A stretch of 64,000 nucleotides of DNA, from contig JBBSDP010000025.1 of assembly GCA_038240605.1 (NCBI GenBank), forward strand, positions 1 to 64,000, written 5' to 3'. The DNA comes from JBBSDP01 sp038240605 (lineage in GTDB: Bacteria; Planctomycetota; Phycisphaerae; Tepidisphaerales; Tepidisphaeraceae). The notes under the pieces are model-generated. The model had not been told where the DNA came from. It ran no database searches and saw nothing but the letters and a program-made list of their open reading frames with translations. A program made the position numbers and the translations under genes. Below are positions 26,725 through 35,577 of the stretch, one piece after another (position 1 is the first letter of the stretch; each line of letters starts with the position of its first letter).

Positions 26725-27691
26725 CCTTGATTGAACTTTGCTGCTGTTGTTCCTGCTGATTGGCCATCTCTCGAGCGGACATTCGGCCGCCGGAGTAGGT
26801 GGGGATGGAGAGCGAATCGATTCGCTCGGCGGCGAGCTCGCCGGGGATGGTGTTCAGCGCTTCGCTACGCACGGTGACTTCGATCGATTCCTTGGCGCTG
26901 CCCCGGTAAAGGCCTTTATTGGGCGGTACGTCGGCGAAGTTGCGGCCGATCGCCACTTTCACGAAGTTCCCACCCACCATGCAGTTGTTCGCCGGATCAA
27001 ATCCGATCCAGCCGGCGGAGGGGAAGAGCAGCTCGCACCACGCGTGGGTCTGGGTGAACCCTCGGAAGCGCTGGGCATCGGGGTGGACCAGGCCGCTCAC
27101 GTATCGCGCGGGGATGCCGGCGGCCCGGGCAAGGGCGATCATCAGGTGGGAGAAATCCTGACAGACGCCCGAGCCCTTCTTGAGGGTGTCGGTGATCGGG
27201 CTGGCGGCGTTCGTGACACCCTTCTTATAGGTGAACTTCTCGTTGATCAGGTGAAGCATGCGCAGCGCCAGCTCACCCAGTGACATCCCCGGCTGGGGCT
27301 GAGTGATTTGCAGCAGTTCCCTCAGATCCGGCACATCGACGATCGGCCCGCCGAACTGGAGGTAGTCGTACACCGAGTAGTCGTAATCACCGCCGCCGAT
27401 CGGCCAGGTGTCGGAGAACCGTTCGGGCTCGACGCGATGCCGGTCAGTCTCGACCACGCTGGTCGCGACAATCTTGATCTTCTTGTGGAACGGATTCACG
27501 GTGAATGAGTGAACCGTGTTGCCCAGCCAGTCGAAGTAGCTGAACGCCGGCGCGGGAGGGCCCAGCGCCAGCGTGAACGAGAGCCGGTGCTGGTCCTGCT
27601 CCTGCCGCGGCGCCATCCGAAGCTCCATCACCGATTCGCTGATCAGCTCGGAGTAGCTCAAGTCTGTCTGGTGGATCAGTTTTAGCAGCAC
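26708..27691 (-). CDS. Transglutaminase-like protein, Anbu-associated
   Basis: 327-residue transglutaminase-fold protein. An N-terminal beta domain (about 1-100) is followed by a papain-like core with an intact triad: C177 (GSGVCQDF), H216 (TQTHAWCE) and D232 (GWIGFDPAN). The C-terminus is a Gln-rich tail whose last residues are encoded by the adjoining repeat element. This intact copy follows the alpha-E gene with 9 bases between them, so it belongs to the minus-strand operon ATP-grasp, alpha-E, transglutaminase. It probably hydrolyses or forms an amide bond on the peptide made by the ATP-grasp enzyme. Confidence 0.92.
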   Translation of the reverse strand: MLLKLIHQTDLSYSELISESVMELRMAPRQEQDQHRLSFTLALGPPAPAFSYFDWLGNTVHSFTVNPFHKKIKIVATSVVETDRHRVEPERFSDTWPIGGGDYDYSVYDYLQFGGPIVDVPDLRELLQITQPQPGMSLGELALRMLHLINEKFTYKKGVTNAASPITDTLKKGSGVCQDFSHLMIALARAAGIPARYVSGLVHPDAQRFRGFTQTHAWCELLFPSAGWIGFDPANNCMVGGNFVKVAIGRNFADVPPNKGLYRGSAKESIEVTVRSEALNTIPGELAAERIDSLSIPTYSGGRMSAREMANQQEQQQQSSIKANIER

Positions 27692-27700
27692 ATCACGTCC

Positions 27701-28651
27701 TCAATGCAGGAAGTAGGATTTCTGAACCGCCATCGCGGCCTCCCCGATCTGTTCCTGGAGATTTTGAAGGTAGGCGGGAAGGCCGTCGGCGAAGATTTCC
27801 GCCGGCTCGGCGTACTCGAGCTGCGCGTTGAGACGGCCCAGGATCCGCTCGGCGGGGTCGATCGAGAGGGGATTGACCTCAGCGCGGATCGACGCAATCG
27901 CGGTGTGCGCCATCCCGACCGCGTAGCGGATGCTGCGCGGGAAGTCGCGCTCCAGCACGAGGAACGATGCCACGCGGTTCGGATCCATGTCCCCCAGGTG
28001 CTGCCGGCGGTATCCCTCGATCGAGCAGCAGCTCCGCAGCACCGCCATCCAGTGAATGTTGCGCAGCGCGTTTTCGAGGAATTCGCTCGCGCGGAGGATA
28101 TTGAATTTCGTCTCGATCACCCGGCTGGTGACGTCGATCCGCTCCAGGAACTTGGCGAGCTGCGTAAACAGCCAGCGCTGGTCGTGGGCGAGCGTCTGAT
28201 CCGTCAGGCCCTGGAAGAGCATCGAGCCGGTCATGACCTGCCGGTAAAAGTCGTCCGTGGAATCCTCGAAACGGGCCGGCGCTTCTTCCGCCCGTAGCGA
28301 CCAGTAGAGCGTGTTAAGATTCTCCCACATTTCCGCGGAGATGATCTCGCGAATCCCCCGGGCGTTTTCCCGTGCCCGGCTCACGCAGCTGATCAGGCTG
28401 TTGGGGTTCTCCCGGTCAAATGTCATGTATTGCGCGATGCGGATTCCCACTGAACCCGTGCCCTCCGGCGGCGCGGCTTCGGTGCGCATGATGTGCAGCA
28501 CGCCATGCCACTGCTGCTCTTGCAGCTTCGGCGCCAGGTCGCCCACGTCGATGAGCAGGTTGGAGGTCACGAGCAGCAATCGGGCGACGTGCTCCGCGCG
28601 CTCAACGTACCGGCTCATCCAGTACATCGCGTCGGCGTCACGAGCGAGCAT
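27701..28651 (-). CDS. Alpha-E domain protein
   Basis: 316-residue all-helical protein of the alpha-E family (DUF403). It begins with the family signature MLARDADAMYWMSRYVERAEHVARLLL and includes WRS-like WSLRAEEAP and FLERIDVTSRV, a second copy of the same helix type. The alpha-E fold has no known catalytic site; in known clusters it always accompanies circularly permuted ATP-grasp and transglutaminase-like proteins, suggesting a carrier or scaffold role. The start at 28651 matches the signature; an in-frame ATG at 28711 would add 20 atypical residues. Confidence 0.92.
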   Translation of the reverse strand: MLARDADAMYWMSRYVERAEHVARLLLVTSNLLIDVGDLAPKLQEQQWHGVLHIMRTEAAPPEGTGSVGIRIAQYMTFDRENPNSLISCVSRARENARGIREIISAEMWENLNTLYWSLRAEEAPARFEDSTDDFYRQVMTGSMLFQGLTDQTLAHDQRWLFTQLAKFLERIDVTSRVIETKFNILRASEFLENALRNIHWMAVLRSCCSIEGYRRQHLGDMDPNRVASFLVLERDFPRSIRYAVGMAHTAIASIRAEVNPLSIDPAERILGRLNAQLEYAEPAEIFADGLPAYLQNLQEQIGEAAMAVQKSYFLH

Positions 28652-28738
28652 CGGTCGCGCCGCGTGCAGGACCGAGAACTGAATGGATCGGGGGATGGAC
28701 AGCGGCGTCATAAATTCAACCGCGCTGCGCGGAGCTCC

Positions 28739-30223
28739 TCAGGTACTTACCGTGACTTCCTTGCTGCTCTTTGGCGCCGCCACCGTTTCGTCTTTTGCTT
28801 CCAGCACCCACGTGTCTTTGCTTCCGCCGCCCTGCGAGCTGTTGACGACAAGGCTTCCCTTGCGAAGGGCAACGCGCGTCAGCCCGCCGGGCATGACAAT
28901 CACTTTCTCGCCGTACAAGATGTAAGGACGCAAATCGATGCGGCGGCCTTCGAACCGGTCGTCGATCAGGCTGGGGTGCTGGCTGAGCTCCACCACCGGC
29001 TGAGCGATGTAGTTCCGCGGATCGGCGGCGATCCTTTCGGCGAAGGTGGCGCGCTCTTCCCTGGAGGCCTGGTGGCCCATCAGCATGCCATATCCGCCCG
29101 ACTCGTTGGTGCTTTTTACAACGAGCTTGTCGAGGTTCTCCAGCACGTACTTGCGGTCGTCGTCGCGAGCGCAGATGTAGGTCGGGACGTTGGGGAGGAT
29201 CGCGTCCTGGCCGAGGTAAAACTTGATCATGTCCGGGACGTACGCGTAGACCGCCTTGTCGTCGGCGACGCCGGTCCCCACGGCATTGGCGAGGGCGAGG
29301 TTGCCGCAGCGGTAGGCGTTCATGAGGCCGGCAACGCCCAGACAGCTATCGGAGCGGAAGCAGAGCGGGTCGAGGAAGTCGTCATCGACGCGCCGGTAGA
29401 TGACATCCACGCGCCGCAGTCCTGCCGTCGTGCGCATGTAGACGAAGGAATTGTCGACGACCAAGTCCTGTCCCTCGACCAGTTCCACCCCCATCTGCCG
29501 CGCCAGGAAACTGTGCTCGAAATAGGCCGAGTTGTAGGTGCCCGGCGTCAGGACGACGATCGTCGGCTCGTCGGCCCGTTTGGGGGCGACGTGCTTCAGG
29601 CATTGAAGCAGGTTGTGCGGGTAATCTTCGATCGCCCGGACCTTGTACGCGCTGAACATCGTCGGGAAGACGCGCTTCATCACCCCCCGGTTTTCAAGCA
29701 CGTAGCTTACGCCGCTGGGCGTGCGGCCATTGTCTTCCAGCACCAGGTAGCGACCCTGCTTGTCGCGGATGAGGTCCGTGCCGCAGATGTGGATGTAGAT
29801 GTTCCGCGGGACGTTCACGTGGAACATCTCGCGCCGAAACATCTTCGCCCCGTAAATCAGGTCCGGCGGGATGATGCGCTCGCGAAGGATGCGCTGCTCG
29901 TGATAAATGTCCTGGCAGAAGAGGTTGAGCGCCGTGATGCGCTGCACCAGACCGCGCTCGATCATCTCCCACTCATCGGCGGGGATGATCCGCGGCACCA
30001 TGTCGAACGGAAAAATCTTCTCGACGCCGCGCTGGTCGCTGTACACCGTGAACGTGATGCCCTGGTTGCGAAACGTCAGGTCGGCCATCCGAACCCGGCG
30101 TGCGACCGCGGAGGGACCCAGGGCCTTCAGGCGAGCGACGACGGCCTCGTAATGCGCACGGGGCTTATTCGGCTCCGCGAACATTTCGTCGAAGAGACCG
30201 TCCGCCTCATATTGCTCAAACAT
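28739..30223 (-). CDS. Circularly permuted type 2 ATP-grasp protein
   Basis: 494-residue ligase-like protein of the circularly permuted ATP-grasp type 2 family (DUF404/DUF407). Motifs include RVRMADLTFRNQGITFTVY near the N-terminus, FPFDMVPRIIPADEW, VLEDNGRTPSGVSYVLENR, KSTNESGGYGMLMG and RIDLRPYILYGEKVIVMPGGLTRVAL. The family is predicted to form amide bonds, possibly building a small peptide, with ATP. First gene of the minus-strand operon with alpha-E and transglutaminase. No signal peptide; cytoplasmic. Confidence 0.93.
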   Translation of the reverse strand: MFEQYEADGLFDEMFAEPNKPRAHYEAVVARLKALGPSAVARRVRMADLTFRNQGITFTVYSDQRGVEKIFPFDMVPRIIPADEWEMIERGLVQRITALNLFCQDIYHEQRILRERIIPPDLIYGAKMFRREMFHVNVPRNIYIHICGTDLIRDKQGRYLVLEDNGRTPSGVSYVLENRGVMKRVFPTMFSAYKVRAIEDYPHNLLQCLKHVAPKRADEPTIVVLTPGTYNSAYFEHSFLARQMGVELVEGQDLVVDNSFVYMRTTAGLRRVDVIYRRVDDDFLDPLCFRSDSCLGVAGLMNAYRCGNLALANAVGTGVADDKAVYAYVPDMIKFYLGQDAILPNVPTYICARDDDRKYVLENLDKLVVKSTNESGGYGMLMGHQASREERATFAERIAADPRNYIAQPVVELSQHPSLIDDRFEGRRIDLRPYILYGEKVIVMPGGLTRVALRKGSLVVNSSQGGGSKDTWVLEAKDETVAAPKSSKEVTVST

Positions 30224-30344
30224 TCCAACGGGTTCCGATCTCCTCGTGCCGTCCGCCGGAGGGATTTTACGGACGTGACGATGGAGGGCAAGCCCTCGAG
30301 CGGCCGGGGCATGAGCTCAGGCAGGAGAAAATGAGGAGTTCGCA

Positions 30345-31316
30345 CTATTTCTTATTGCCGCCCAAAAGGCCCTGGAGGCCCTTTTCAATCGACTGGCCCG
30401 AATTCGGTTTGGTCGTCGGCCCCGTGGAGGGGGACTTATTTCCGAGGAGGTTCCCGATTCCTTGTTCCACCGCCTTGCCGGGGTCTTTGGTCAGTTCGTT
30501 GGGGTTCTTCACCAGGTCGCCCACGCCGCCAGGCAGTTTGGTCCCCAAACCTTCAAGCTGCTTCTGAAATTGCTGGCCAAGCTGGGCTTTGACGTCGTTG
30601 AGGTTCAGGTTCATCAGTCCCTTTAACTGGTCGGGCAGCTTGCCGCTCTTGGCGGCGGAGTCCGCCATGGCGGTGATCACCTGCATCACCACGTCCTTCA
30701 TCGCGGCGCCGTTCTGGTTGCCATCGCCGCTCCCCACGTTTTTCATGTTCACGGTCGGAATAGAAATCGTGATCTCCTGCGGAAGCTTGTCTCCCAGAAG
30801 ACTGGCGCCCGGGATCTTGCTCAGGTCGCCCGGCCGCATCACCACCGTCGGATCTTCAACCGTTAGCTCGTCGATGATCAGCTTCACCGGCTCCGACTTC
30901 GCCCCCGCGTCCGGCTTGGGCGCCGACTGCGGAATCTGGTCCATCGCCACCTTGAAGTTCAATTTCCCGTTCTGCTGCTCGATCACGAGCAATGGCTTGG
31001 TGATCTTGATGGACGACACATGGATCGGCTGCTGCGGCAACTGGCCGTAGTTGACCTTCACCTCCGTGCCGCCCAGCGTGAACATCTGCGGCGCGCTGAA
31101 TCCCTGCGGCGAGCCGACCTTCAGGTCCGACAGCTTCACCTGCCCGCCGAAGAGCGCCAGGTCCGCGCCCCCCAGCGTGGTGGGGAGGTTGAGCTGCTGG
31201 CCTGTCTGCGATTCAACCGTCTGGCGGACGATCCGGTTGAGGTTCAGGTAACCGATCACCAGTACCACGATGATGAGAAGGACGATCAGCAACAACGCGC
31301 GGCGGATGAATTTCAT
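30345..31316 (-). CDS. AsmA/DUF748-like membrane-anchored protein
   Basis: 323-residue protein with one N-terminal membrane helix (residues 5-23) followed by an AsmA-like region: LNRIVRQTVESQTGQQL, then alternating beta-strand blocks such as GTEVKVNYGQLPQQPIHVSSIKITKP and KLIIDELTVEDPTVVM. The C-terminal third is Asn/Gln/Gly/Lys-rich and includes LGNLLGNK and LQGLLGG near-repeats. AsmA-type proteins in Gram-negative bacteria act at the periplasmic face in outer-membrane lipid transport. AAGGG lies upstream of the ATG. The gene is on the same strand as the Anbu operon, 121 bases ahead of it, but is probably separate. Confidence 0.7.
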   Translation of the reverse strand: MKFIRRALLLIVLLIIVVLVIGYLNLNRIVRQTVESQTGQQLNLPTTLGGADLALFGGQVKLSDLKVGSPQGFSAPQMFTLGGTEVKVNYGQLPQQPIHVSSIKITKPLLVIEQQNGKLNFKVAMDQIPQSAPKPDAGAKSEPVKLIIDELTVEDPTVVMRPGDLSKIPGASLLGDKLPQEITISIPTVNMKNVGSGDGNQNGAAMKDVVMQVITAMADSAAKSGKLPDQLKGLMNLNLNDVKAQLGQQFQKQLEGLGTKLPGGVGDLVKNPNELTKDPGKAVEQGIGNLLGNKSPSTGPTTKPNSGQSIEKGLQGLLGGNKK

Positions 31317-31386
31317 GATGCAACCCTTTCGAGGTGAGCAATCATTATCGCTTTAATAGCATCGTTCAGCAACACAGCCTCGGGAA

Positions 31387-31448
31387 GGGTTCGGGGTTCA
31401 GTGACGCCTGGAGAGCTTGTCCCTACTGAACCCCGAATCCTGAACCCT
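31387..31448. repeat. 7-bp-unit hairpin, GGGTTCA type
   Basis: Left arm 31387-31402 pairs with 31425-31440 at 15 of 16 positions around a 22-base loop. The right side continues with further TGAACCC units to about 31448. It lies between divergent genes. Confidence 0.8.
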
Positions 31449-31559
31449 GAACTCTCGCACCGCTTCAGCATTGCGAGGCGCGCAACCCCTTCCTATAGTA
31501 GGACCGCCCGTTCAGGACGAAGCGAGACGAACGAGAAAAAGGCACTCAGAGGATCGTTC

Positions 31560-31856
31560 ATGCTGCTGACCAAGCACGAAGGCGAAACGTTTACGAATCA
31601 GACGGTCTATATCAGCGGCCAAGCCTTCGTCCGCTGTAACTTCGTCGCCTGCACGCTGGTCCTGCGTGAGACGGTCTATCACCTCGAGGACTGCACGTTC
31701 GAGCGCTGCAACTGGCACGTCGACTGGGTGCTGCTCTGGGGAAGCCCCGAATCGATCCGCGAGATCAAGGCGCTCGTGAGCCTGATCGAAAAGGCACAAC
31801 AGCAGATCGAAAACCCCGAAGAACAGAAGCCACGCCCCCCCAGCCCATTCGCCTGA
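31560..31856 (+). CDS. Small conserved-looking protein, pentapeptide-like core
   Basis: 98-residue cytoplasmic protein. The middle, about residues 20-55, repeats a pattern of Cys and Phe at five-residue spacing (FVRCNFVACTL, LEDCTFERCNW), like two to three coils of a pentapeptide-repeat helix. The C-terminal half is a charged helix, then a Pro-rich tail. AGAGGA lies nine bases upstream of the ATG at 31560. No family is recognised. Codon pattern supports it being real, but the role is unknown. Confidence 0.65.
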   Translation: MLLTKHEGETFTNQTVYISGQAFVRCNFVACTLVLRETVYHLEDCTFERCNWHVDWVLLWGSPESIREIKALVSLIEKAQQQIENPEEQKPRPPSPFA

Positions 31857-31925
31857 TCGCGCCGCGATCCGTCCGCCGCCCAGACGATCGTTATTGCTGC
31901 AACGAAATCAGAAGGATATCATTTG

Positions 31926-31945
31926 CCCGACCCGGGGGGGGTCGG
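31926..31945. repeat. GC hairpin CCCGACCC/GGGTCGGG
   Basis: Perfect 8-bp stem (31926-31933 with 31938-31945) around a GGGG loop, 128 bases ahead of the next gene start. It could attenuate or terminate transcription from upstream; no T-run follows. Confidence 0.45.
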
Positions 31946-32072
31946 GGATGATCGCGCCGCGACACATCATGGCTCTGCTTTGATCGTGCTACGGCACTTC
32001 GGCTGTTCAACTGGATACCCAATGATGTTTTTCGACTTGAGAACGAGAGGTCACGGCGTCACCCTGCCGACG

Positions 32073-33818
32073 ATGCGCGCCGCGCGCGTTCGATCGCGTG
32101 TCGTGATTGCGCGCATGCTCGCCTTCGCGGCGCTCGTGGCCTCGCCGGCCCTGGCGATGGAGCCCAATCAGATTGTCCTCGTTGTCAACAACAACGTGCC
32201 CGCGAGCCGAGAGCTTGCGGAGTTCTACGCGCGCACGCGGGGGATTCCCGACGGACGCATCATCGAGGTGTCGCTGCCGGCGCCCGATCCGGCGAACCCG
32301 CCGGAAGGAATGCCCTTCGCCCAGTTCGACGGGAGCGTGGCGACGCCGGTGCGGGAGTTCCTGCGAAAGAACGCGCTGGATACGCGTGTCACCTGCCTGG
32401 TCACGTTCTGGGGAATGCCGTTGCGCATCGACCGCAAGGTCAATACGCCGGCGGAGAATGAGGAGGCGGAGACAGTCACCCGGGACCTGGCCCGGCTGCG
32501 TCCGGCATTGGAGGCGGAAGCGAGCGAGGTGGAATCGATTGCCCGACGGGTCAAGCCATCGTTCGCCCAGGCCAATCAGAGTAAGGACCTGGATCAACTG
32601 GCGCAGCGGATCGACGTTGCGATCAACGTGAGTGTCGCCGGACTCCTCTCCCTGCCGAACGGGCCGGAACGGCGGACGATGTTCGCGGAGCTGATCGGCT
32701 CCCTCGAACGATTGACCGGCGGAAGCGCGACGGTCGAACGCCTGGCAACGCCAACGTTCGCCGCCCTGGTCGCGCGCCCGATCACGTCGCCGGAGTTGAC
32801 GGCGACGCGCGAAAAGGAAGCGAACCTCCGCAAAACCATGTCGGCCGCCAACCTCAACCGCCGGGAAGACCGCGAGCGGGTGCGGAAACTCTCCCAGTCG
32901 GAGCTGGGAATCATCGGCTCGCTCCAGATCCTGCTCGCGCAGCAGACGTTCGTGGAAACCAAGGAGACGGAGTCGGCCCTCGACAGCGAGCTGGCGCTGA
33001 TCTGGTGGGGGCCGTACCCCAGGTTCCGCTGGCAGGGCAATCCGCTCAACTGGCGACTGGCATCGGCCAAGAACACGATGCCAACGCTCATGGTGATGCG
33101 GTTGGACGCGCCCAGCGATCAGATCGTCCGCGACATCATCACGACCAGTGTCGAGGTCGAGAAGCGGGGGCTCACCGGTCAACTCGCGCTCGACGCACGC
33201 GGCAAACCTCCCTCCGACCCATACGGCGTCTACGACCAGACCATCCGCAACCTGGCGCGGCTTGCTCAGGCGCGCACGAAGCTGAGGGTGACGCTCGATA
33301 ACAAGGAAGAACTGTTCGCGCCCGGCTCGGTGGACGACGTCGCCATCTACTGCGGATGGTACAGCCTGCGGAACTACGTCCCGGGCTGTCACTTCAATCG
33401 TGGCGCCGTCGGCTTCCACATTGCCAGCAGCGAACTCGTTAGCCTGCGCAGTCCCCACGAACGCGGCTGGGTCCACGGCCTCCTGCAAGATGGCGTCGTC
33501 GGCACCCTCGGCCCCGTCGCCGAGCCGTACCTGCACTCGTTCCCACCGGCGGACGAGTTCTTCCCACTGCTGCTGACCGGGAAGTTGACGATGGCCGAAG
33601 TCTACTGGCGCAGCAACCCGCTCGTGAGCTGGATGAACACGTTCATCGGCGATCCGCTCTACACGCCCTATAAAGTAAACCCTCTCCTGGCGGTCAAGGA
33701 CTTGCCCGATCAGTTGCAAATGGCGTTTCAGCCGATGCCGACGCTGAATCCGTCAACACAGCCGACAAATGAGCCAACGACAATGCCGGAGACAGAAACG
33801 CCCCCACGGGCGCCTTAA
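32073..33818 (+). CDS. TIGR03790-family secreted protein
   Basis: About 581-residue exported protein of the TIGR03790 family. The signal peptide (from ATG 32073) ends ALA-MEPNQ. The mature start has the family hallmark NQIVLVVNNNVPASRELAEFYARTRGIPDGRI, then LVTFWGMPLRID, a helical insertion and a second conserved block with WWGPYPRFRWQGNPLNW. Towards the end come VATIYCGWYSL-like (DDVAIYCGWYSLRNYV) and GDPLYTPYK. Family members are common in planctomycetes and related phyla; their biochemical role is unknown. Upstream in-frame codons extend to 31923 but show no signal. The C-terminus is Thr/Pro-rich. Confidence 0.87.
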   Translation: MRAARVRSRVVIARMLAFAALVASPALAMEPNQIVLVVNNNVPASRELAEFYARTRGIPDGRIIEVSLPAPDPANPPEGMPFAQFDGSVATPVREFLRKNALDTRVTCLVTFWGMPLRIDRKVNTPAENEEAETVTRDLARLRPALEAEASEVESIARRVKPSFAQANQSKDLDQLAQRIDVAINVSVAGLLSLPNGPERRTMFAELIGSLERLTGGSATVERLATPTFAALVARPITSPELTATREKEANLRKTMSAANLNRREDRERVRKLSQSELGIIGSLQILLAQQTFVETKETESALDSELALIWWGPYPRFRWQGNPLNWRLASAKNTMPTLMVMRLDAPSDQIVRDIITTSVEVEKRGLTGQLALDARGKPPSDPYGVYDQTIRNLARLAQARTKLRVTLDNKEELFAPGSVDDVAIYCGWYSLRNYVPGCHFNRGAVGFHIASSELVSLRSPHERGWVHGLLQDGVVGTLGPVAEPYLHSFPPADEFFPLLLTGKLTMAEVYWRSNPLVSWMNTFIGDPLYTPYKVNPLLAVKDLPDQLQMAFQPMPTLNPSTQPTNEPTTMPETETPPRAP

Positions 33819-33908
33819 CGGGTTTCGTGACTGTTGGCGATGCTCGGGATAACATGCTTCTGAGATTCGGCGAGGAGAATTTGTGCTGCCGGTCCAACGT
33901 GATCACCA

Positions 33909-33944
33909 CAAAAGAAAGCCTCCCGGCCTTTCGGCCGGGAGGCT
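33909..33944 (-). terminator. Terminator of the htrA gene
   Basis: Perfect 12-bp stem AGCCTCCCGGCC (33917-33928) with GGCCGGGAGGCT (33933-33944) and loop TTTC. Read on the minus strand, it is followed by TTTCTTTT, so it terminates the protease gene ending at 33981. Confidence 0.85.
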
Positions 33945-33980
33945 GGAGTAAGCACCTCGGGTTCTCCGCGGTGTGAGATT

Positions 33981-35576
33981 TTAGGATTTCTGCGGATCGA
34001 CCGTCACGAAGCGCGAGCCTTCGCCGTTGGTGATGTAGAAGCGAATGACGCTCTTGGGATCCTGCTTGGCGATCGCGTCGGAGGCTTCCCTGGCGTTGCT
34101 CACCTTCTGGCCGCCGACCTTGGTGATCAGGTCGCCCGGCTGGATTCCCTTCTTCTCGGCGGCCGAACGGGGCTGAACCTTGGTGACCAGTGCGCCGGCG
34201 CGGTCGTTCAGGCCGTAGCGCTGGACGAGCTGATCGTCGGGGGTGGTGAGGGTCATGCCCAGCGCTTCAAAGGTGCCCGGGGCAACGGCCTTGGGAGCTT
34301 CGGGGCCCTTGTTCTTGCCACCCATCGAAGCCATCAGGTCTTCGGGCTGTTCGCCGAGGTGAATCGTGACGTCCTGGTCCTTGCCATCGCGCCACACCTT
34401 TAGCTTAACGTCGGTGTTGGGCATCGTCGAGGCGACGGCGCCGCGAAGCTGGAGGACGGTATCGACCGGCTTTCCGTTCATCGCGGTGATGATGTCGCCG
34501 GGCTGGAGCTTGCCGCTCGAAGGTGTGCCGGCGATCGTCTGTTCGACGAGGACGCCGGTGCGTCCCTGGTAGCCAAAGCTGGCCGCGGTCTTGGGATCGC
34601 GGGCGACATCAGCGATGCTGACGCCGAGCCAGCCGCGCGTGACCTTGCCGTGTCCCTTCAATTGCCCGTAGACGAAGTGTGCCTCGTTGGAGGGAATGGC
34701 GAAGCCGATCCCCTGGAATCCGCCGGAGCGCGAGGCGATGGCGGTGTTGATGCCGACGACTTCGCCGTGGATGTTGACCAGCGGTCCGCCGCTGTTGCCG
34801 GGATTGATCGGCGCGTCAACCTGAATAAAGTCCTCATAACCCTGGTTGCCGAGGATGCCGACCTGGCTGCGATCCAAAGCGCTGACGATGCCGTGCGTCA
34901 TCGAGCCGATGTAGCCAAAGGGGCTGCCGAAGGCGAGGATCCAGTCGCCCTTGGAGAGGGTGCTGCTGTCGCCCCACTTGGCGGGGATCAGGTGATCCGC
35001 CTCGATCTTCACGACCGCCAGGTCACTCTTGGCATCAGCGCCGACGAGCTTGGCCGAATCGATCTGGCGTCCGTCGGCGAGCGTCACCACCATCTCGGAA
35101 GCGCCGCCGGCCACATGGTTGTTGGTCAGGATGTAGCCGGTATTTCCCTCGACCTCGAGGATGACGCCGCTGCCGGTGCCGACCTGCTCCATGCTGTCGT
35201 CCGGCTGTTCCTGCTCGGGGGCCGGCGCGTCGTTATTCGGCGTGTTGGGCTTGGCCTCTTCGTTGTTGTTGTCGGGAACGCGGTCTTTGAAGAATCGCTT
35301 CAGCAGGTCATCGTTGAACGGGAGCGAGCGATGCGCGCCCTTCACGACCTTGCGTACGTTGATATTGACGACCGAAGGTTCGACGACTTTTCCAACATCG
35401 CGGAAGACGGTGGACAGATCGTTAACAGTATTGAGCTGTTCGCGCGTCGCCTCCACCTTTTGAGCGGCGTTGGCGAACTGGGCGTCGCGGAGCAGATTGG
35501 AGCCAATCAGCAGTCCGCCGGCAGTCCCGCCGCCCACAAGGACGACGGCTAAAGACTTACGAAACGACGATTTCAT
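33981..35576 (-). CDS. Do-family serine protease (DegP/HtrA), exported
   Basis: 531-residue envelope protease-chaperone. The N-terminal hydrophobic segment (residues 9-27) is a signal or anchor. The protease domain has H154 (TNNHVAGG), D185 (KSDLAVVK) and S262 (PGNSGGPL). Two PDZ domains follow, about 290-390 and 420-520, each with a GDIIT or GDLIT motif. An acidic Asn/Pro/Gln-rich loop precedes the catalytic His. GGAG stands before the ATG at 35576. Only one base separates the panB stop from this ATG, so the two are co-transcribed. A strong terminator follows. Confidence 0.93.
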   Translation of the reverse strand: MKSSFRKSLAVVLVGGGTAGGLLIGSNLLRDAQFANAAQKVEATREQLNTVNDLSTVFRDVGKVVEPSVVNINVRKVVKGAHRSLPFNDDLLKRFFKDRVPDNNNEEAKPNTPNNDAPAPEQEQPDDSMEQVGTGSGVILEVEGNTGYILTNNHVAGGASEMVVTLADGRQIDSAKLVGADAKSDLAVVKIEADHLIPAKWGDSSTLSKGDWILAFGSPFGYIGSMTHGIVSALDRSQVGILGNQGYEDFIQVDAPINPGNSGGPLVNIHGEVVGINTAIASRSGGFQGIGFAIPSNEAHFVYGQLKGHGKVTRGWLGVSIADVARDPKTAASFGYQGRTGVLVEQTIAGTPSSGKLQPGDIITAMNGKPVDTVLQLRGAVASTMPNTDVKLKVWRDGKDQDVTIHLGEQPEDLMASMGGKNKGPEAPKAVAPGTFEALGMTLTTPDDQLVQRYGLNDRAGALVTKVQPRSAAEKKGIQPGDLITKVGGQKVSNAREASDAIAKQDPKSVIRFYITNGEGSRFVTVDPQKS

Positions 35577-35577
35577 A

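Noticed and set aside
28493..30334. 613-codon plus-strand frame opposite the ATP-grasp gene
   Set aside because: It is a shadow of the well-supported minus-strand ATP-grasp and alpha-E genes; its translation has no domain and is Arg/His/Val-rich.
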